Shown here: one piece after another, positions 16,267-24,068 of the stretch
How the letters are laid out: each line of letters begins with the position of its first letter
How positions within the stretch are numbered: the stretch's first letter is position 1
IMG/VR virus record: IMGVR_UViG_3300009168_000061
Coordinates: 1-43,877 of that record
DNA: 43,877 bases
Origin: a virus
Strand: one strand, 5' to 3'
Position numbers and translations under genes: made by a program
Notes under the pieces: model-generated
Databases searched by the model: none
Seen by the model: only the letters and a program-made list of their open reading frames with translations
What the model was told of the DNA's origin: nothing

Positions 16267-16569
16267 TTAATAGTTCCTCCTTCGCCATTCCTCCTGTTCA
16301 TGGTTGATCAGCTTCAGGTCCGCGATTACATCCTCAACCAGAGAATCATTAACCTCATCTCCCTCATAAATCCATAGGTGATATTTCTGTGAGATATCGT
16401 AAGGCCCGTTCTTATAAACCTGAATCACTTTTAACCGGAGCAAAGCCTTTCTGGTATTTGCGCTCAATCCTCTCAGCTTGCAAAATGCCGTGATCCTGAA
16501 ACCTTTTGACATTAAAAGATTTTTCCTGATATCAATCAAAGCGGATCTGTAAAGTTCAAGTTTTTCCAT
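16267..16569 (-). CDS. Small basic helical protein, possible DNA-binding (100 aa)
   Basis: ATG 16569 follows the leader ACTTAAAAACTTATTT; the longer frame to 16647 would overlap the previous gene. A region FRITAFCKLRGLSANTRKAL resembles a helix-turn-helix and is followed by a winged-type strand pair. This is consistent with a small regulator, though no family was recognised. Confidence 0.55.
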   Translation of the reverse strand: MEKLELYRSALIDIRKNLLMSKGFRITAFCKLRGLSANTRKALLRLKVIQVYKNGPYDISQKYHLWIYEGDEVNDSLVEDVIADLKLINHEQEEWRRRNY

Positions 16570-16591
16570 AAATAAGTTTTTAAGTTTAATC

Positions 16592-16894
16592 TTAATCGGA
16601 CGAATCCGGGAAATGAACGAAAACTCTGGAGTAACTATCCCGAACATCCTTTGATATCTTTCTCCATGAGCTATGAAATCTGCAATTCATATTCATGATA
16701 ATGTCATACAGGGTTAAGGCATGAAAGTAAGCGATACCGTATCTCTTTTTCAGGTGACATACTTTCTGAGTGAACACTTCAAAATCCTCGATGGTATCAG
16801 CAAAATCATTAAAGATTGTCTTGCGATTCTTTTTAGCGTCAATCAGGATCTCAACATATCGTTGGTTCGGAGGTATGCGTTCATTTTTTCTCAT
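16592..16894 (-). CDS. Protein of unknown function (100 aa)
   Basis: A basic helical protein with the segment CHLKKRYGIAYFHALTLYDIIM. It overlaps the previous gene by 14 bases. It resembles the adjacent 93-residue protein in layout (basic N-terminus, aromatic helix, DIIxxMN). Function unknown. Confidence 0.55.
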   Translation of the reverse strand: MRKNERIPPNQRYVEILIDAKKNRKTIFNDFADTIEDFEVFTQKVCHLKKRYGIAYFHALTLYDIIMNMNCRFHSSWRKISKDVRDSYSRVFVHFPDSSD

Positions 16895-17162
16895 CGTGTT
16901 TACGACTTATAAACAATTTTGAAAATGTAATTATCTCTAACTCATTCCTCTTTTTATCCGAAATATCATCATTCATAAGGTCGATTATATCAGCTAAAAT
17001 CGTAGCTCTATAATGGCTTATTCTGTAAACTGCCATGAAATAATGAGTCATATCATCGAACCTGTATTTTGGAGGATGAAACTTAAACCTCCTATATACA
17101 TAAAAAAACTTATTCCTCACATCAGCGAGAATCCTGAGACTATCAATATCACTTGCTCTCAT
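16881..17162 (-). CDS. Protein of unknown function (93 aa)
   Basis: Basic and aromatic-rich, with FFYVYRRFKFHPPKYRF and HYRATILADIIDLMND. The start overlaps the end of the 54-residue gene. Loosely similar in layout to its neighbours, so this set may be a diverged duplication. Confidence 0.55.
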   Translation of the reverse strand: MRASDIDSLRILADVRNKFFYVYRRFKFHPPKYRFDDMTHYFMAVYRISHYRATILADIIDLMNDDISDKKRNELEIITFSKLFISRKHDEKK

Positions 17163-17313
17163 TTGATATGAGTTTATACATTTTATAAACTGTAAAAAAT
17201 TCAGCCATATTCTCTTTTTTAACCTCCCTGATCATCTTATTGAACAGCCTCTTTTCCCCTTTTCTCATCATCTTCAGGCTTAGGATTACCCACGGATGTT
17301 TAAGCCTTTCCAT
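17149..17313 (-). CDS. Very basic small protein (54 aa)
   Basis: A short frame overlapping both neighbours by 14 bases. Its start lies inside TATGGAAAGGCTTAA, where the upstream gene stops. About one residue in four is Lys or Arg. It fills what would otherwise be a 137-base gap in a gapless operon, which supports it as real. Confidence 0.55.
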   Translation of the reverse strand: MERLKHPWVILSLKMMRKGEKRLFNKMIREVKKENMAEFFTVYKMYKLISNESK

Positions 17314-17566
17314 AAGTCTTATAATTGAATATGAACTTACCCCTGCTCCTCATCTGGTAATCGTATATTAAATATAATGATTTGTATAATAACGGGGTAT
17401 TTTTAACATCGTGTTTCCTGACAACCCGGTTTATCATCCTGAAGTAGATCACCCAACAAGGATGGTTAAAAGGAACGGGCCTCTGATATGGTATTTCAAC
17501 CTCAAATGGAGGAGCAGCATCATGAATCCTTATCACCTCTATATAACTCGTTTTTCTCCTATACAT
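17300..17566 (-). CDS. Small protein of unknown function (88 aa)
   Basis: Basic with many aromatic residues (HPCWVIYFRMINRVVRKHD). It is coupled to the 54-residue gene by overlap. Family not recognised. Confidence 0.55.
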   Translation of the reverse strand: MYRRKTSYIEVIRIHDAAPPFEVEIPYQRPVPFNHPCWVIYFRMINRVVRKHDVKNTPLLYKSLYLIYDYQMRSRGKFIFNYKTYGKA

Positions 17567-17586
17567 GATTTTGTCTTGTCTTAAAT

Positions 17587-17823
17587 TTATTTTCCCTCAT
17601 TATGTGGATCAATAAATATATGTGACCTAAGAGGCGTATACATTAAATTATCATCTATCATTTTGCCCATTTCGTTCATGGCATTTAAGCCATCAAACAA
17701 ATTCTTTATTGTTTCCCGGTCCGGGATACTGATATCCGGATCTTCGAGATGACAAGGTGAAGGACTGATAATCTTATCCCATCTCCCGGTATGCGGATTG
17801 AGCTTATATCTTGGTTTACTCAT
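17587..17823 (-). CDS. Small protein of unknown function (78 aa)
   Basis: The N-terminus MSKPRYKLNPHTGRWDKI is followed by an acidic helical part. It starts one base after the previous stop. Peptides with an N-terminal NPxTGR motif are frequent in phages but their role is unknown. Confidence 0.55.
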   Translation of the reverse strand: MSKPRYKLNPHTGRWDKIISPSPCHLEDPDISIPDRETIKNLFDGLNAMNEMGKMIDDNLMYTPLRSHIFIDPHNEGK

Positions 17824-17824
17824 T

Positions 17825-18277
17825 TTACCTGTTTTTTATTTCGTTAATCTTTAATTCAATATCCATTATAATATCCGTAACAAGGCACTGCCACTCATCA
17901 TCATCCGGATCAACGTTTCTGAGGCTTAGTTTGATCTCATTTTTAGTTATTTCCAACCTCCTTACCACATCGGACCGCTCCTGATCCTCACACAGATCCA
18001 GAAAGGCTTTTTCCAACCCCTCCCGCTTATTGTCCATCTTCACAAAATCATTCTGAACCGTCATCAATGCATAATGCCTTGCATAAACAGTCAGAAACCA
18101 CAACTGATCATGAGTTATTCCAAATTCATAATACCATGCATGTATAGATGACGAAAGATCACGGTTAATAGCCTCCTCACTGAGACAATTAAGCATCCCT
18201 CCTGTAACGATGTTATTGATTATGGGAGCTTTTTTTCTGATATCACTCAAAATATCTTCCCCGGTAGCCTTATTCAT
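17825..18277 (-). CDS. Protein of unknown function (150 aa)
   Basis: A helical protein. Its ATG lies inside the end of the 44-residue gene (8-base overlap). The C-terminal half is strongly charged and predicted coiled. No family was recognised. Confidence 0.6.
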   Translation of the reverse strand: MNKATGEDILSDIRKKAPIINNIVTGGMLNCLSEEAINRDLSSSIHAWYYEFGITHDQLWFLTVYARHYALMTVQNDFVKMDNKREGLEKAFLDLCEDQERSDVVRRLEITKNEIKLSLRNVDPDDDEWQCLVTDIIMDIELKINEIKNR

Positions 18278-18404
18278 TTGCGTAACCTGTTATAAACATA
18301 AAAACGTATTTGTCTCTTAAAAAAGTGATAGGGTTTACATTCACTTCTACACATTCAACATAACACACATAACAATGTTTATATTGCATATCACTAATAT
18401 GCAT
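18270..18404 (-). CDS. Cys-rich mini-protein (44 aa)
   Basis: It starts at the TAATG shared with the stop of the preceding gene and ends overlapping the next start, so translation would be continuous through what otherwise looks like a gap. Residues 11-18 read CYVCYVEC, a possible metal-binding or disulfide patch. The coupling on both sides is the main support. Confidence 0.5.
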   Translation of the reverse strand: MHISDMQYKHCYVCYVECVEVNVNPITFLRDKYVFMFITGYANE

Positions 18405-18709
18405 TAATTCTCACTATTAAAAGATTCGTAATACCTCAGCTTGGCATCAGCGAACACATGCTTTAATCCCGGAGAGTAATCATCCTCTTCATACATCACC
18501 TTTGAGATCATAACCATCACAGCTAACAACCTCGCACCATCAGTACTTAAATCAGGATACCATTCCCCTAATGTAATCGCTAATTCCCTCTCCAGATCAA
18601 CCTCACTGAAGCCATCACCCCTCAATAGTTCTACAATCGTCCTCAGATCATGGAAACGCTTAACCAAACACTCCTGAATCACCTCCTTTGCACGTTCATT
18701 AATCGCCAT
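18404..18709 (-). CDS. Protein of unknown function (101 aa)
   Basis: Helical and acidic. It shares the pattern of the next-upstream 73-residue protein (Glu-Leu helix, YPxL or YPEL, then a second helix), so the two are probably paralogues. The leader is AATATGTGTT. Confidence 0.55.
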   Translation of the reverse strand: MAINERAKEVIQECLVKRFHDLRTIVELLRGDGFSEVDLERELAITLGEWYPDLSTDGARLLAVMVMISKVMYEEDDYSPGLKHVFADAKLRYYESFNSEN

Positions 18710-18718
18710 AACACATAT

Positions 18719-18940
18719 TTAAGGAAGCTGATAAAACTGGTAAATAACAAAAGCAATCGTTGAAGCATGTTCAATATCCAATTCAGGATACCTCGTCATC
18801 AACCTAAGCTGAAGCTCCTCACTCAAATAAGGGGTAAGATCATCACTTTCATACATCCGCTGAACCAGATCCTTATACTGCTCATAATGCAGGGATATAC
18901 TCTCAGTAACAGCCTTTCTATAAATGTTCTTAGTAAGCAT
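18719..18940 (-). CDS. Small protein, paralogue of its downstream neighbour (73 aa)
   Basis: The segment SEELQLRLMTRYPELDIEHASTIA parallels ERELAITLGEWYPDLSTDGARLLA in the next gene. Function unknown. The stop is nine bases before the next start. Confidence 0.55.
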   Translation of the reverse strand: MLTKNIYRKAVTESISLHYEQYKDLVQRMYESDDLTPYLSEELQLRLMTRYPELDIEHASTIAFVIYQFYQLP

Positions 18941-18960
18941 AACTCACGTTTTTATGTTTA

Positions 18961-19086
18961 TCAATTCTGTGGAGGATACGAGTTACAGAGAAAAGGCCCA
19001 TCAAACACATAAACCATGATCAGAATAATCAATCCTATTACAAATATATAATATAACAGTAATATTAGCGCATCAGGTAGTTTCAT
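18961..19086 (-). CDS. Single-pass membrane mini-protein (41 aa)
   Basis: The leader ATTATGTGTT precedes its ATG, as for other genes of this operon. About 22 residues (ALILLLYYIFVIGLIILIMV) form one membrane span, followed by a short polar tail with one Cys. Function unknown; small membrane proteins recur in this genome. Confidence 0.55.
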   Translation of the reverse strand: MKLPDALILLLYYIFVIGLIILIMVYVFDGPFLCNSYPPQN

Positions 19087-19110
19087 AACACATAATTTAA
19101 TAATATGAAT

Positions 19111-19390
19111 CGTTCCCGCATTGTGGCAAAAACGATAAGAGCAGAATTGACCGGGTGACCTTCACACATAGGAGAAAAAAGGGAGATCTGTTTAAGGAAA
19201 AATGCCTTTCGCATGTTAGGAGAAAAGAGGATAGTGAGATTTGAGAGCGCACGTTTGGAAAAAGATATTTATACAGGAGGCTTCGCATGTTATGGAAAAA
19301 GGAAAACGTAAATGGGCGATTTGCTCGGACCGGGAAAATATGTTTATACAGAGAGTTGCACCACGGACCGGACACCGTTTGGGGCACATA
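19111..19390. repeat. Degenerate tandem array beside the small terminase gene (candidate packaging site)
   Basis: The 408-base gap 19087-19494 holds no convincing gene. It contains at least four related segments starting near 19112, 19160, 19206 and 19281, each a variant of CTTCGCATGTTAGGAGAAAAG, with a weaker fifth near 19354. Spacings are 48, 46-47, 75 and 73 bases. The last two units also share ATATTTATACAGGAGG before the core. Small terminase subunits often bind repeated sites in or next to their own gene, so a pac or cos region is a reasonable guess. A 96-residue open frame here on the minus strand simply mirrors the repeats. Confidence 0.5.
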
Positions 19391-19494
19391 GGGGTACTTT
19401 TTATAATATCATTACACATAACGAATTATGCTATCTAACCTCAATATTGATCTAACTTGCTGTGAGTTTCAATCCCTGAAACTAACTAACGGAT

Positions 19495-20103
19495 CTAATT
19501 GATTGACTCTCCTTTCTTTTCCTTTGCCTTGTCTTTATCGAGGTACAAATGAGTTACAATTGTTTCAGTTTTCCGGTTGGTATTGGCTGAGTCCTTTGCA
19601 GCTTTCAGTAGTTCTTTGAACTGTTCATCTGTTAACCTGTTAGCTTGCTTGTCTCCAAACTTCTGTGAGTTGTCAATCTCGTTGTATCCTATGTGTTTGC
19701 CTAACAGCTCAATAGCTTTAACAGCGCCTAACGAATCAAATTTGAACATTGGTTGACCTTTACTATCAACCTCCTGCACTAACCTCCGCTCTGCATAATC
19801 CCACCTCATTACAGCCTCTTTCATTGAACACTTATGAACAATGTCTAATAAGTAAGCCGTTAACTGCTCATGACTTACACCACATTTTGCAGCTAACTCA
19901 ACCTTTGCTTTGCTTATATGTGCGGTGATTGATTTGTTGGCCATTAGCCTACTACCCGTACCATTAGCCCCCTTTCTACTATAACCTGCTCTAATTGCAG
20001 CCTGACAAGCGTTATTATCTAACAAATACTCATCCACAAACCTTTGTTGCTTAGGGCTTAACGTTGGCAGCTTATCCTTTATATTTCCTTTATCACCTTC
20101 CAT
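19495..20103 (-). CDS. terS: Terminase small subunit
   Basis: A 202-residue Terminase_2-type protein. Residues 14-60 carry the family signature (LSPKQQRFVDEYLLDNNA, then AAIRAGYSRKGAN, then SRLMAN), a helix-turn-helix that recognises the packaging site. A charged C-terminal tail would contact TerL. It is the first gene of the minus operon, facing a divergent early operon. It lies next to the repeat array at 19111-19390, which may be its target. Confidence 0.93.
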   Translation of the reverse strand: MEGDKGNIKDKLPTLSPKQQRFVDEYLLDNNACQAAIRAGYSRKGANGTGSRLMANKSITAHISKAKVELAAKCGVSHEQLTAYLLDIVHKCSMKEAVMRWDYAERRLVQEVDSKGQPMFKFDSLGAVKAIELLGKHIGYNEIDNSQKFGDKQANRLTDEQFKELLKAAKDSANTNRKTETIVTHLYLDKDKAKEKKGESIN

Positions 20104-20142
20104 ATTTTATATGGTTTAATTGTCCTCTCCTTATATACTCCT

Positions 20143-20234
20143 CATGTTAACTTTTGGTCTAAATGCTAACAAAACAACCCCTGTTTTTAGTCGTTTTTTG
20201 ATACTTGTTAACAGAATTATGTCAAATGATAACA
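20143..20234. promoter_or_regulatory. Repeated TGTTAACA-like sites in the main divergent control region
   Basis: The 310-base gap 20104-20413 separates the packaging operon (left) from the early operon (right). It has TGTTAAC (20144-20150), GCTAACA (20165-20171), the perfect palindrome TGTTAACA (20206-20213) and GATAACA (20228-20234). Repeated half-sites in a divergent control region suggest a repressor or activator. The binding protein is not known. Confidence 0.45.
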
Positions 20235-20241
20235 TCCTGAA

Positions 20242-20249
20242 CAAATTTA
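20242..20249 (-). promoter_or_regulatory. -7 box of a probable promoter for the terS operon
   Basis: Minus-strand TAAATTTG matches the -7 consensus, but no TTTG is found 18-20 bases upstream. Instead there are two copies of TAAAACTTA. This is similar to the tape-measure promoter, which also has a good -7 without a normal -33, so both may be activated late promoters. Confidence 0.4.
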
Positions 20250-20327
20250 AATAAGTTTTATCTTATTTAAGTTTTACCACATTAGGCATACTATTTAAAA
20301 GAATGTGAAAGAATATGTTTTTAAGTT

Positions 20328-20357
20328 TTTGTGGTTTTAAGTTTGTACCTATATTTG
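20328..20357 (+). promoter_or_regulatory. Early operon promoter
   Basis: TTTG (20328-20331), an 18-base spacer and TATATTTG (20350-20357) match the Bacteroidetes consensus. The transcript would carry a 50-base leader with a small hairpin GGGGATTTACCCC just before the first gene. Confidence 0.75.
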
Positions 20358-20413
20358 CTCCATAATCATTAATCAATTAATCAATCGGGGATTTACCCCA
20401 CAATATTTACTTT

Positions 20414-20902
20414 ATGGCAGCTTTTATCATTCTTTCTGTTCTTTTCCTTGTTAGTGTTTCAGCTTTCTATTCTTACGATTCTTTCGTAGTTCGTTATGAT
20501 TCTTACCCTACTGAGGTAATGTTATCGGAGACGTTTACAAACGTTCATCAGGACATTAAATCACTGGATCTTGGTGATATTATCTATTCTGCTTTTACTG
20601 CCGTTAATCGTGCTTTCTACGCTCAGTTTGTAGTATTCAAATCATGGGTAGCTTTCAACTTATCTAAGGAGATAGTTACAAACGAAAAACTAGTGGACCT
20701 CTCCCCTCTTAGTGATGTTATGATCCTTAACCAGACAACTAAAAAGAAAAAGAATAAAAGCTCCATTGCTTCCCACATAGCAAATCAAATGAAGGATCTG
20801 AAAGAATCAGTCAATCCGGTTTGTTCACCTTGTAGGGGGTTCTTTTCTCAGAACGTTGTTATGGACAACAATGGACAAATCATGTTTTATTTTGTAGCCT
20901 AA
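20414..20902 (+). CDS. Membrane-anchored protein of unknown function (162 aa)
   Basis: This is the first gene of the early operon. Residues 4-21 (FIILSVLFLVSVSAFYSY) form an N-terminal membrane anchor or signal segment, followed by an exported or cytoplasmic domain with a Lys-rich patch (KKKKNK, about residues 115-120). An early-expressed membrane protein could act in superinfection exclusion, but nothing in the sequence proves this. Confidence 0.65.
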   Translation: MAAFIILSVLFLVSVSAFYSYDSFVVRYDSYPTEVMLSETFTNVHQDIKSLDLGDIIYSAFTAVNRAFYAQFVVFKSWVAFNLSKEIVTNEKLVDLSPLSDVMILNQTTKKKKNKSSIASHIANQMKDLKESVNPVCSPCRGFFSQNVVMDNNGQIMFYFVA

Positions 20903-20933
20903 TTAATCTCTCAAATATTTAAACTTTCATACA

Positions 20934-21248
20934 ATGCAACAAATAGAAAACGCTCAGGCTTTCCACATTACAATTTTGCAGGCTACCAATACAAAAAGCA
21001 TCCGGATCAAGGTAACTGACAAACGTTTCAATCAATCCGCTATTATTCCCTTTGGCGATGGTTCGTTAAAAGAGAATGCTGTTTTTTACCTTTCTAATCT
21101 TGGCTACGTTCTTTTAAATTACTGTGAGTTTGGACAAAGTGAGGGAATTATAACAAGCTCACACTTTAAGGATAAATATTGTTGTTTCAGATCCTTAAGT
21201 AGTGCGGTTGAGGAATTGAAAGTTCAATCAATCATAAATAAATTTTAA
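20934..21248 (+). CDS. Protein of unknown function (104 aa)
   Basis: A mixed alpha/beta protein, possibly a small OB- or ferredoxin-like fold. The segment NTKSIRIKVTDKRFNQS is typical of small proteins in Bacteroidetes mobile elements. Second gene of the early operon, with no Shine-Dalgarno and an AT-rich leader. Confidence 0.6.
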   Translation: MQQIENAQAFHITILQATNTKSIRIKVTDKRFNQSAIIPFGDGSLKENAVFYLSNLGYVLLNYCEFGQSEGIITSSHFKDKYCCFRSLSSAVEELKVQSIINKF

Positions 21249-21258
21249 ATACTCAGTA

Positions 21259-21708
21259 ATGAAGTTAATTCAACTCCAGCTTTTCACATTTGACGAGCTA
21301 ACCTCAGAAGCAAAGTCAGTGGCAATAGAGGATTATCAAGATATAAACGTTCAATATGTTTGGTGGGATTCTATAACCGATGACGCTAAAAATGTAGGTC
21401 TTGAAATTACAAGTTTCTCCATTGAGGATAATGAAATATCAGGAGATTTCCTTTCTAATCCTTTAAAAACTGCAAACCTTATTAAAGAGAATCACAGTGG
21501 GAACAGCAAAACTTATTTGTGTGCAGAGTGCTATCTTAAGGGGTTATTTGAAGATGACGCCCAGTTCAGAAGGTCATTGTTAAAGTGCTATCTGGAAAGG
21601 TTAGAGAATGAATTCACTTATCTAACGTCCTTTAATGGAATAAGGGAAACGTTAATAGCAAACGACTACTATTTCCTCTCATCAGGTAAAAGGTTTATTG
21701 AACAATAA
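21259..21708 (+). CDS. Phage early protein, family often labelled antitoxin-like (149 aa)
   Basis: The N-terminal signature (LFTFDELTSEAKSVAIEDYQ, then WWDSITDDAKNVGLEITSF) and the C-terminal TYLTSFNGIRETLIANDY match a common phage and plasmid family. That family is sometimes described as an antitoxin of a toxin-antitoxin stability system, without good evidence of function. Length is close to the usual size. The next gene shares the leader pattern ATACTCAGYAATG. Confidence 0.65.
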   Translation: MKLIQLQLFTFDELTSEAKSVAIEDYQDINVQYVWWDSITDDAKNVGLEITSFSIEDNEISGDFLSNPLKTANLIKENHSGNSKTYLCAECYLKGLFEDDAQFRRSLLKCYLERLENEFTYLTSFNGIRETLIANDYYFLSSGKRFIEQ

Positions 21709-21720
21709 AAATACTCAGCA

Positions 21721-22152
21721 ATGAAAAAAGCAACATTAAAGCGTCTCGAAACTCTTAGCGCGGATCTTGAATCCTTCATCCAGACGTTACCAGAGTCGGA
21801 CCTAGTTAAAAAGTTAAACGAGTTGCAGGATCTTATCGACTCAGACGATAATCCTATTAAAAAGCTCAGGGGATTAGTTGAGGAGCTTGAGTTAATTCAC
21901 GATGAAGAGAAAGAGGTTTATTACAATAAGCCCGATAAATGGCAGCGGTCGGATGTTGGTGAATCCTGCCATGAGACAATTGAAAAGCTCAGTGAATGGA
22001 GTGATAATTTTTCTAACCTTTCAAACAACTTTGAGGATACCGTCAGTTTAGGTTTATTACTTGTCTCCATTGATGAGGATCTTTCAAGCCTTGCGGACCT
22101 GAGAGGCGAAATAGATAACCGGATTGACGATATACAAAACGGAGTTATCTAA
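21721..22152 (+). CDS. Acidic coiled-coil protein (143 aa)
   Basis: Almost entirely helical with a heptad-like pattern and an excess of Asp and Glu. No catalytic motif. Acidic coiled coils in early phage operons can be decoys or scaffolds, but function is unknown. Its leader is nearly the same as that of the previous gene. Confidence 0.6.
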   Translation: MKKATLKRLETLSADLESFIQTLPESDLVKKLNELQDLIDSDDNPIKKLRGLVEELELIHDEEKEVYYNKPDKWQRSDVGESCHETIEKLSEWSDNFSNLSNNFEDTVSLGLLLVSIDEDLSSLADLRGEIDNRIDDIQNGVI

Positions 22153-22200
22153 CCCCAAATAAGCCCTATCAATTTTCTAACCTCTTTAAGTTCTTAATTT

Positions 22201-22440
22201 ATGCAACCGATAATAGTTTCTTTCACGTTTTCTTATTTCGGCTATCAATTAGCAATCGCCTCTTTTTATCGTCATTTTAATTACATGCCAAATGAGGGTG
22301 AAATTGTCCATCAATTACAATGCATGGTTCATGATGGAGGTTATTACATCGGTTCAATTTGTTCCGATGAAGTTAGAAAGCTAGCTGAAAGTGATTTGAT
22401 AGTTGAACACTGTAAAAGGATATTTCCAGAATTATATTAA
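22201..22440 (+). CDS. Small protein of unknown function (79 aa)
   Basis: A compact protein with aromatic N-terminal strands and a C-terminal helix. Family not recognised. The leader CTTTAAGTTCTTAATTT is of the CTTAAA type. Confidence 0.55.
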   Translation: MQPIIVSFTFSYFGYQLAIASFYRHFNYMPNEGEIVHQLQCMVHDGGYYIGSICSDEVRKLAESDLIVEHCKRIFPELY

Positions 22441-22458
22441 CCGTTAAAAGTTCTTAAT

Positions 22459-23007
22459 ATGTCATATAGATTATACGTCAAGTTTGCAGGCAATAAAACC
22501 TTTCAACCATTAGACATCTCATCCGGTAAGCCTGTAAAAAATCTCATCCGCGCTACAATTGTAGCGGAGTCGAAATACTCAGAGCTTCTTAAATATGTGG
22601 ATGCCTGCAAAGCGGATCATCCGGAACATACTTTTGAGATCCGCAAAATACAAGACAAACCGCCAAAGGTTAAAGAGAGTAAACCGGATCAATCCGATAA
22701 GAGTTTGAAGGAGATGTTTTACGATCTTCTGGATGATAAAACTCCTTCGGAAATTATGTCCGCTTTCATTGATGCTATGAAGCAGGCTTACTATCCTTCG
22801 TCCGGTTGCCACAACGATTTAATAGATACTATAATTCCCTACGCTAAGGAGCATAACTACGGGGTTATTGAGAATTACTCCGGAGGAGCTAAAACAAACA
22901 TCGTTTGTTGTGATAACCTCGACCAACAAAGCAAACTGGATGAATTCTTAACTACTATTTTATTTCCGGTTTATCTGGATCAGGAAACACATTTATTTAC
23001 CGCCTAA
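22459..23007 (+). CDS. Protein of unknown function (182 aa)
   Basis: The first 70 residues look like a small alpha/beta domain common in Bacteroidetes phage early regions (YRLYVKFAGNKTFQPLD). A charged linker follows (residues 72-90), then a helical C-terminal domain. No enzyme motif. Confidence 0.55.
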   Translation: MSYRLYVKFAGNKTFQPLDISSGKPVKNLIRATIVAESKYSELLKYVDACKADHPEHTFEIRKIQDKPPKVKESKPDQSDKSLKEMFYDLLDDKTPSEIMSAFIDAMKQAYYPSSGCHNDLIDTIIPYAKEHNYGVIENYSGGAKTNIVCCDNLDQQSKLDEFLTTILFPVYLDQETHLFTA

Positions 23008-23018
23008 GCTCTTTATTT

Positions 23019-23237
23019 ATGAACAAACGACAAACCGCCTACTTTCTGCAACGTGCAGATATAGCAACTTCAACGGAGTATTTCTCTGAAACTCTGGATA
23101 GTTGGCACAATGGCCAAATTGAGCAGGCAAAGGAGATGTTTACAAACATGCCTAAGAAATACAAAAAATCGTTTCTTATCTGGATACTCAGAACGGAGGA
23201 ACACGATGTAATTAGGTTCTTTATTTGCCAACTTTAA
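23019..23237 (+). CDS. Small protein of unknown function (72 aa)
   Basis: A basic, helical protein with the pattern WHNGQIEQAKEMFTNMPKKY. It is placed eleven bases after the previous stop. Family not recognised. Confidence 0.55.
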   Translation: MNKRQTAYFLQRADIATSTEYFSETLDSWHNGQIEQAKEMFTNMPKKYKKSFLIWILRTEEHDVIRFFICQL

Positions 23238-23271
23238 CAACTTAAATGCTTAAAATCTTAAATACTTTTTT

Positions 23272-23934
23272 ATGGGTGAATATGCAAATTTCAAAGGTCA
23301 ATCAATCAAATTAGGAACGTGTGAGAGCCTTTACTACGTCCGCTACTTTGATGCAGTAAAAGCGGTTAAATCTGCTCATCTTATTGCGGAGGAGGGGAGT
23401 GTAGATCCGCATGATATCATTAAATCCGGATCAGGTTATAGATTTCGTTTTCCTTTTCCTGATGAGGATACAGTCATAATGGGAAATTATGATCCGTTTA
23501 AATCCTTCACGGTTTCTTTCCCTACTTCTTTGCCTGTTCATTTACCGCATAAGGATATAACCTTTAGACACGAAATAAGCTGCAAATATGGAGGCGTTAA
23601 TCCAAAGAATGCTGTTCCGATCATTGTTAAGATACCTTGTCCTTATGATCCGGAAAAACAGCAACCGGACAACGTTCATGCTGGAGTAGATGGTAAAAGG
23701 ACTATTGAACTGATATTTCAAAGGTTAGTTGGTGAGGAGCTACAAACTATTGCAAAATGCCCGTGTTGTGGATCTATGGCCCGATTAGATAAGATTGAAG
23801 CTACTTTTTTGCATGATTTCATGATAGAAAACGCGCGGTTAATAGATTTCCATAACGCGGACCTAGTTAAAACAGTCGCAAAGCGGATGTTAGCAGGCTA
23901 CTCACTTAAATTTGATCTGGATGAAGGTGAATAG
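23272..23934 (+). CDS. Zinc-ribbon protein of unknown function (220 aa)
   Basis: A CPCCGS motif near residue 163 gives half of a treble-clef or zinc-ribbon site. Another Cys pair is not clear, so zinc binding is a guess. The rest is mixed alpha/beta. The leader repeats ACTTAAATGCTTAAAATC. Its end overlaps a tiny membrane gene. Confidence 0.6.
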   Translation: MGEYANFKGQSIKLGTCESLYYVRYFDAVKAVKSAHLIAEEGSVDPHDIIKSGSGYRFRFPFPDEDTVIMGNYDPFKSFTVSFPTSLPVHLPHKDITFRHEISCKYGGVNPKNAVPIIVKIPCPYDPEKQQPDNVHAGVDGKRTIELIFQRLVGEELQTIAKCPCCGSMARLDKIEATFLHDFMIENARLIDFHNADLVKTVAKRMLAGYSLKFDLDEGE

Positions 23935-24022
23935 TAAATTAAATGATGCAGAAATAGGTGCTATATTAGCATTCACTTTTACTGTTATAGGCTTGACTAT
24001 TTTATTAATATTTACAACCTAA
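23921..24022 (+). CDS. Membrane mini-protein (33 aa)
   Basis: ATG 23921 overlaps the end of the previous gene by 14 bases. The peptide has a short polar N-terminus and one hydrophobic span (IGAILAFTFTVIGLTILLIF). It ends 10 bases before a terminator stem. The hydrophobic pattern and coupling favour a real gene. Confidence 0.5.
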   Translation: MKVNSKLNDAEIGAILAFTFTVIGLTILLIFTT

Positions 24023-24032
24023 CTTTTTTTGA

Positions 24033-24068
24033 GCGGTTTTATCAAATTTCTTTGGTAAAACCGTTTTT
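24033..24068 (+). terminator. Terminator with an embedded promoter element
   Basis: A 14-base stem (24033-24046 with 24051-24064, G-U pairs included) is followed by T. Its right arm contains the TTTG used as the -33 of the next promoter, so termination and re-initiation overlap. Confidence 0.7.

Noticed and set aside
19097-19387. 96-residue open frame on the minus strand in the gap after terS
   Set aside because: Its sequence follows the degenerate DNA repeats, the composition is unlike neighbours (Phe/Ser/Cys-rich) and no leader is present; treated as non-coding repeat region.
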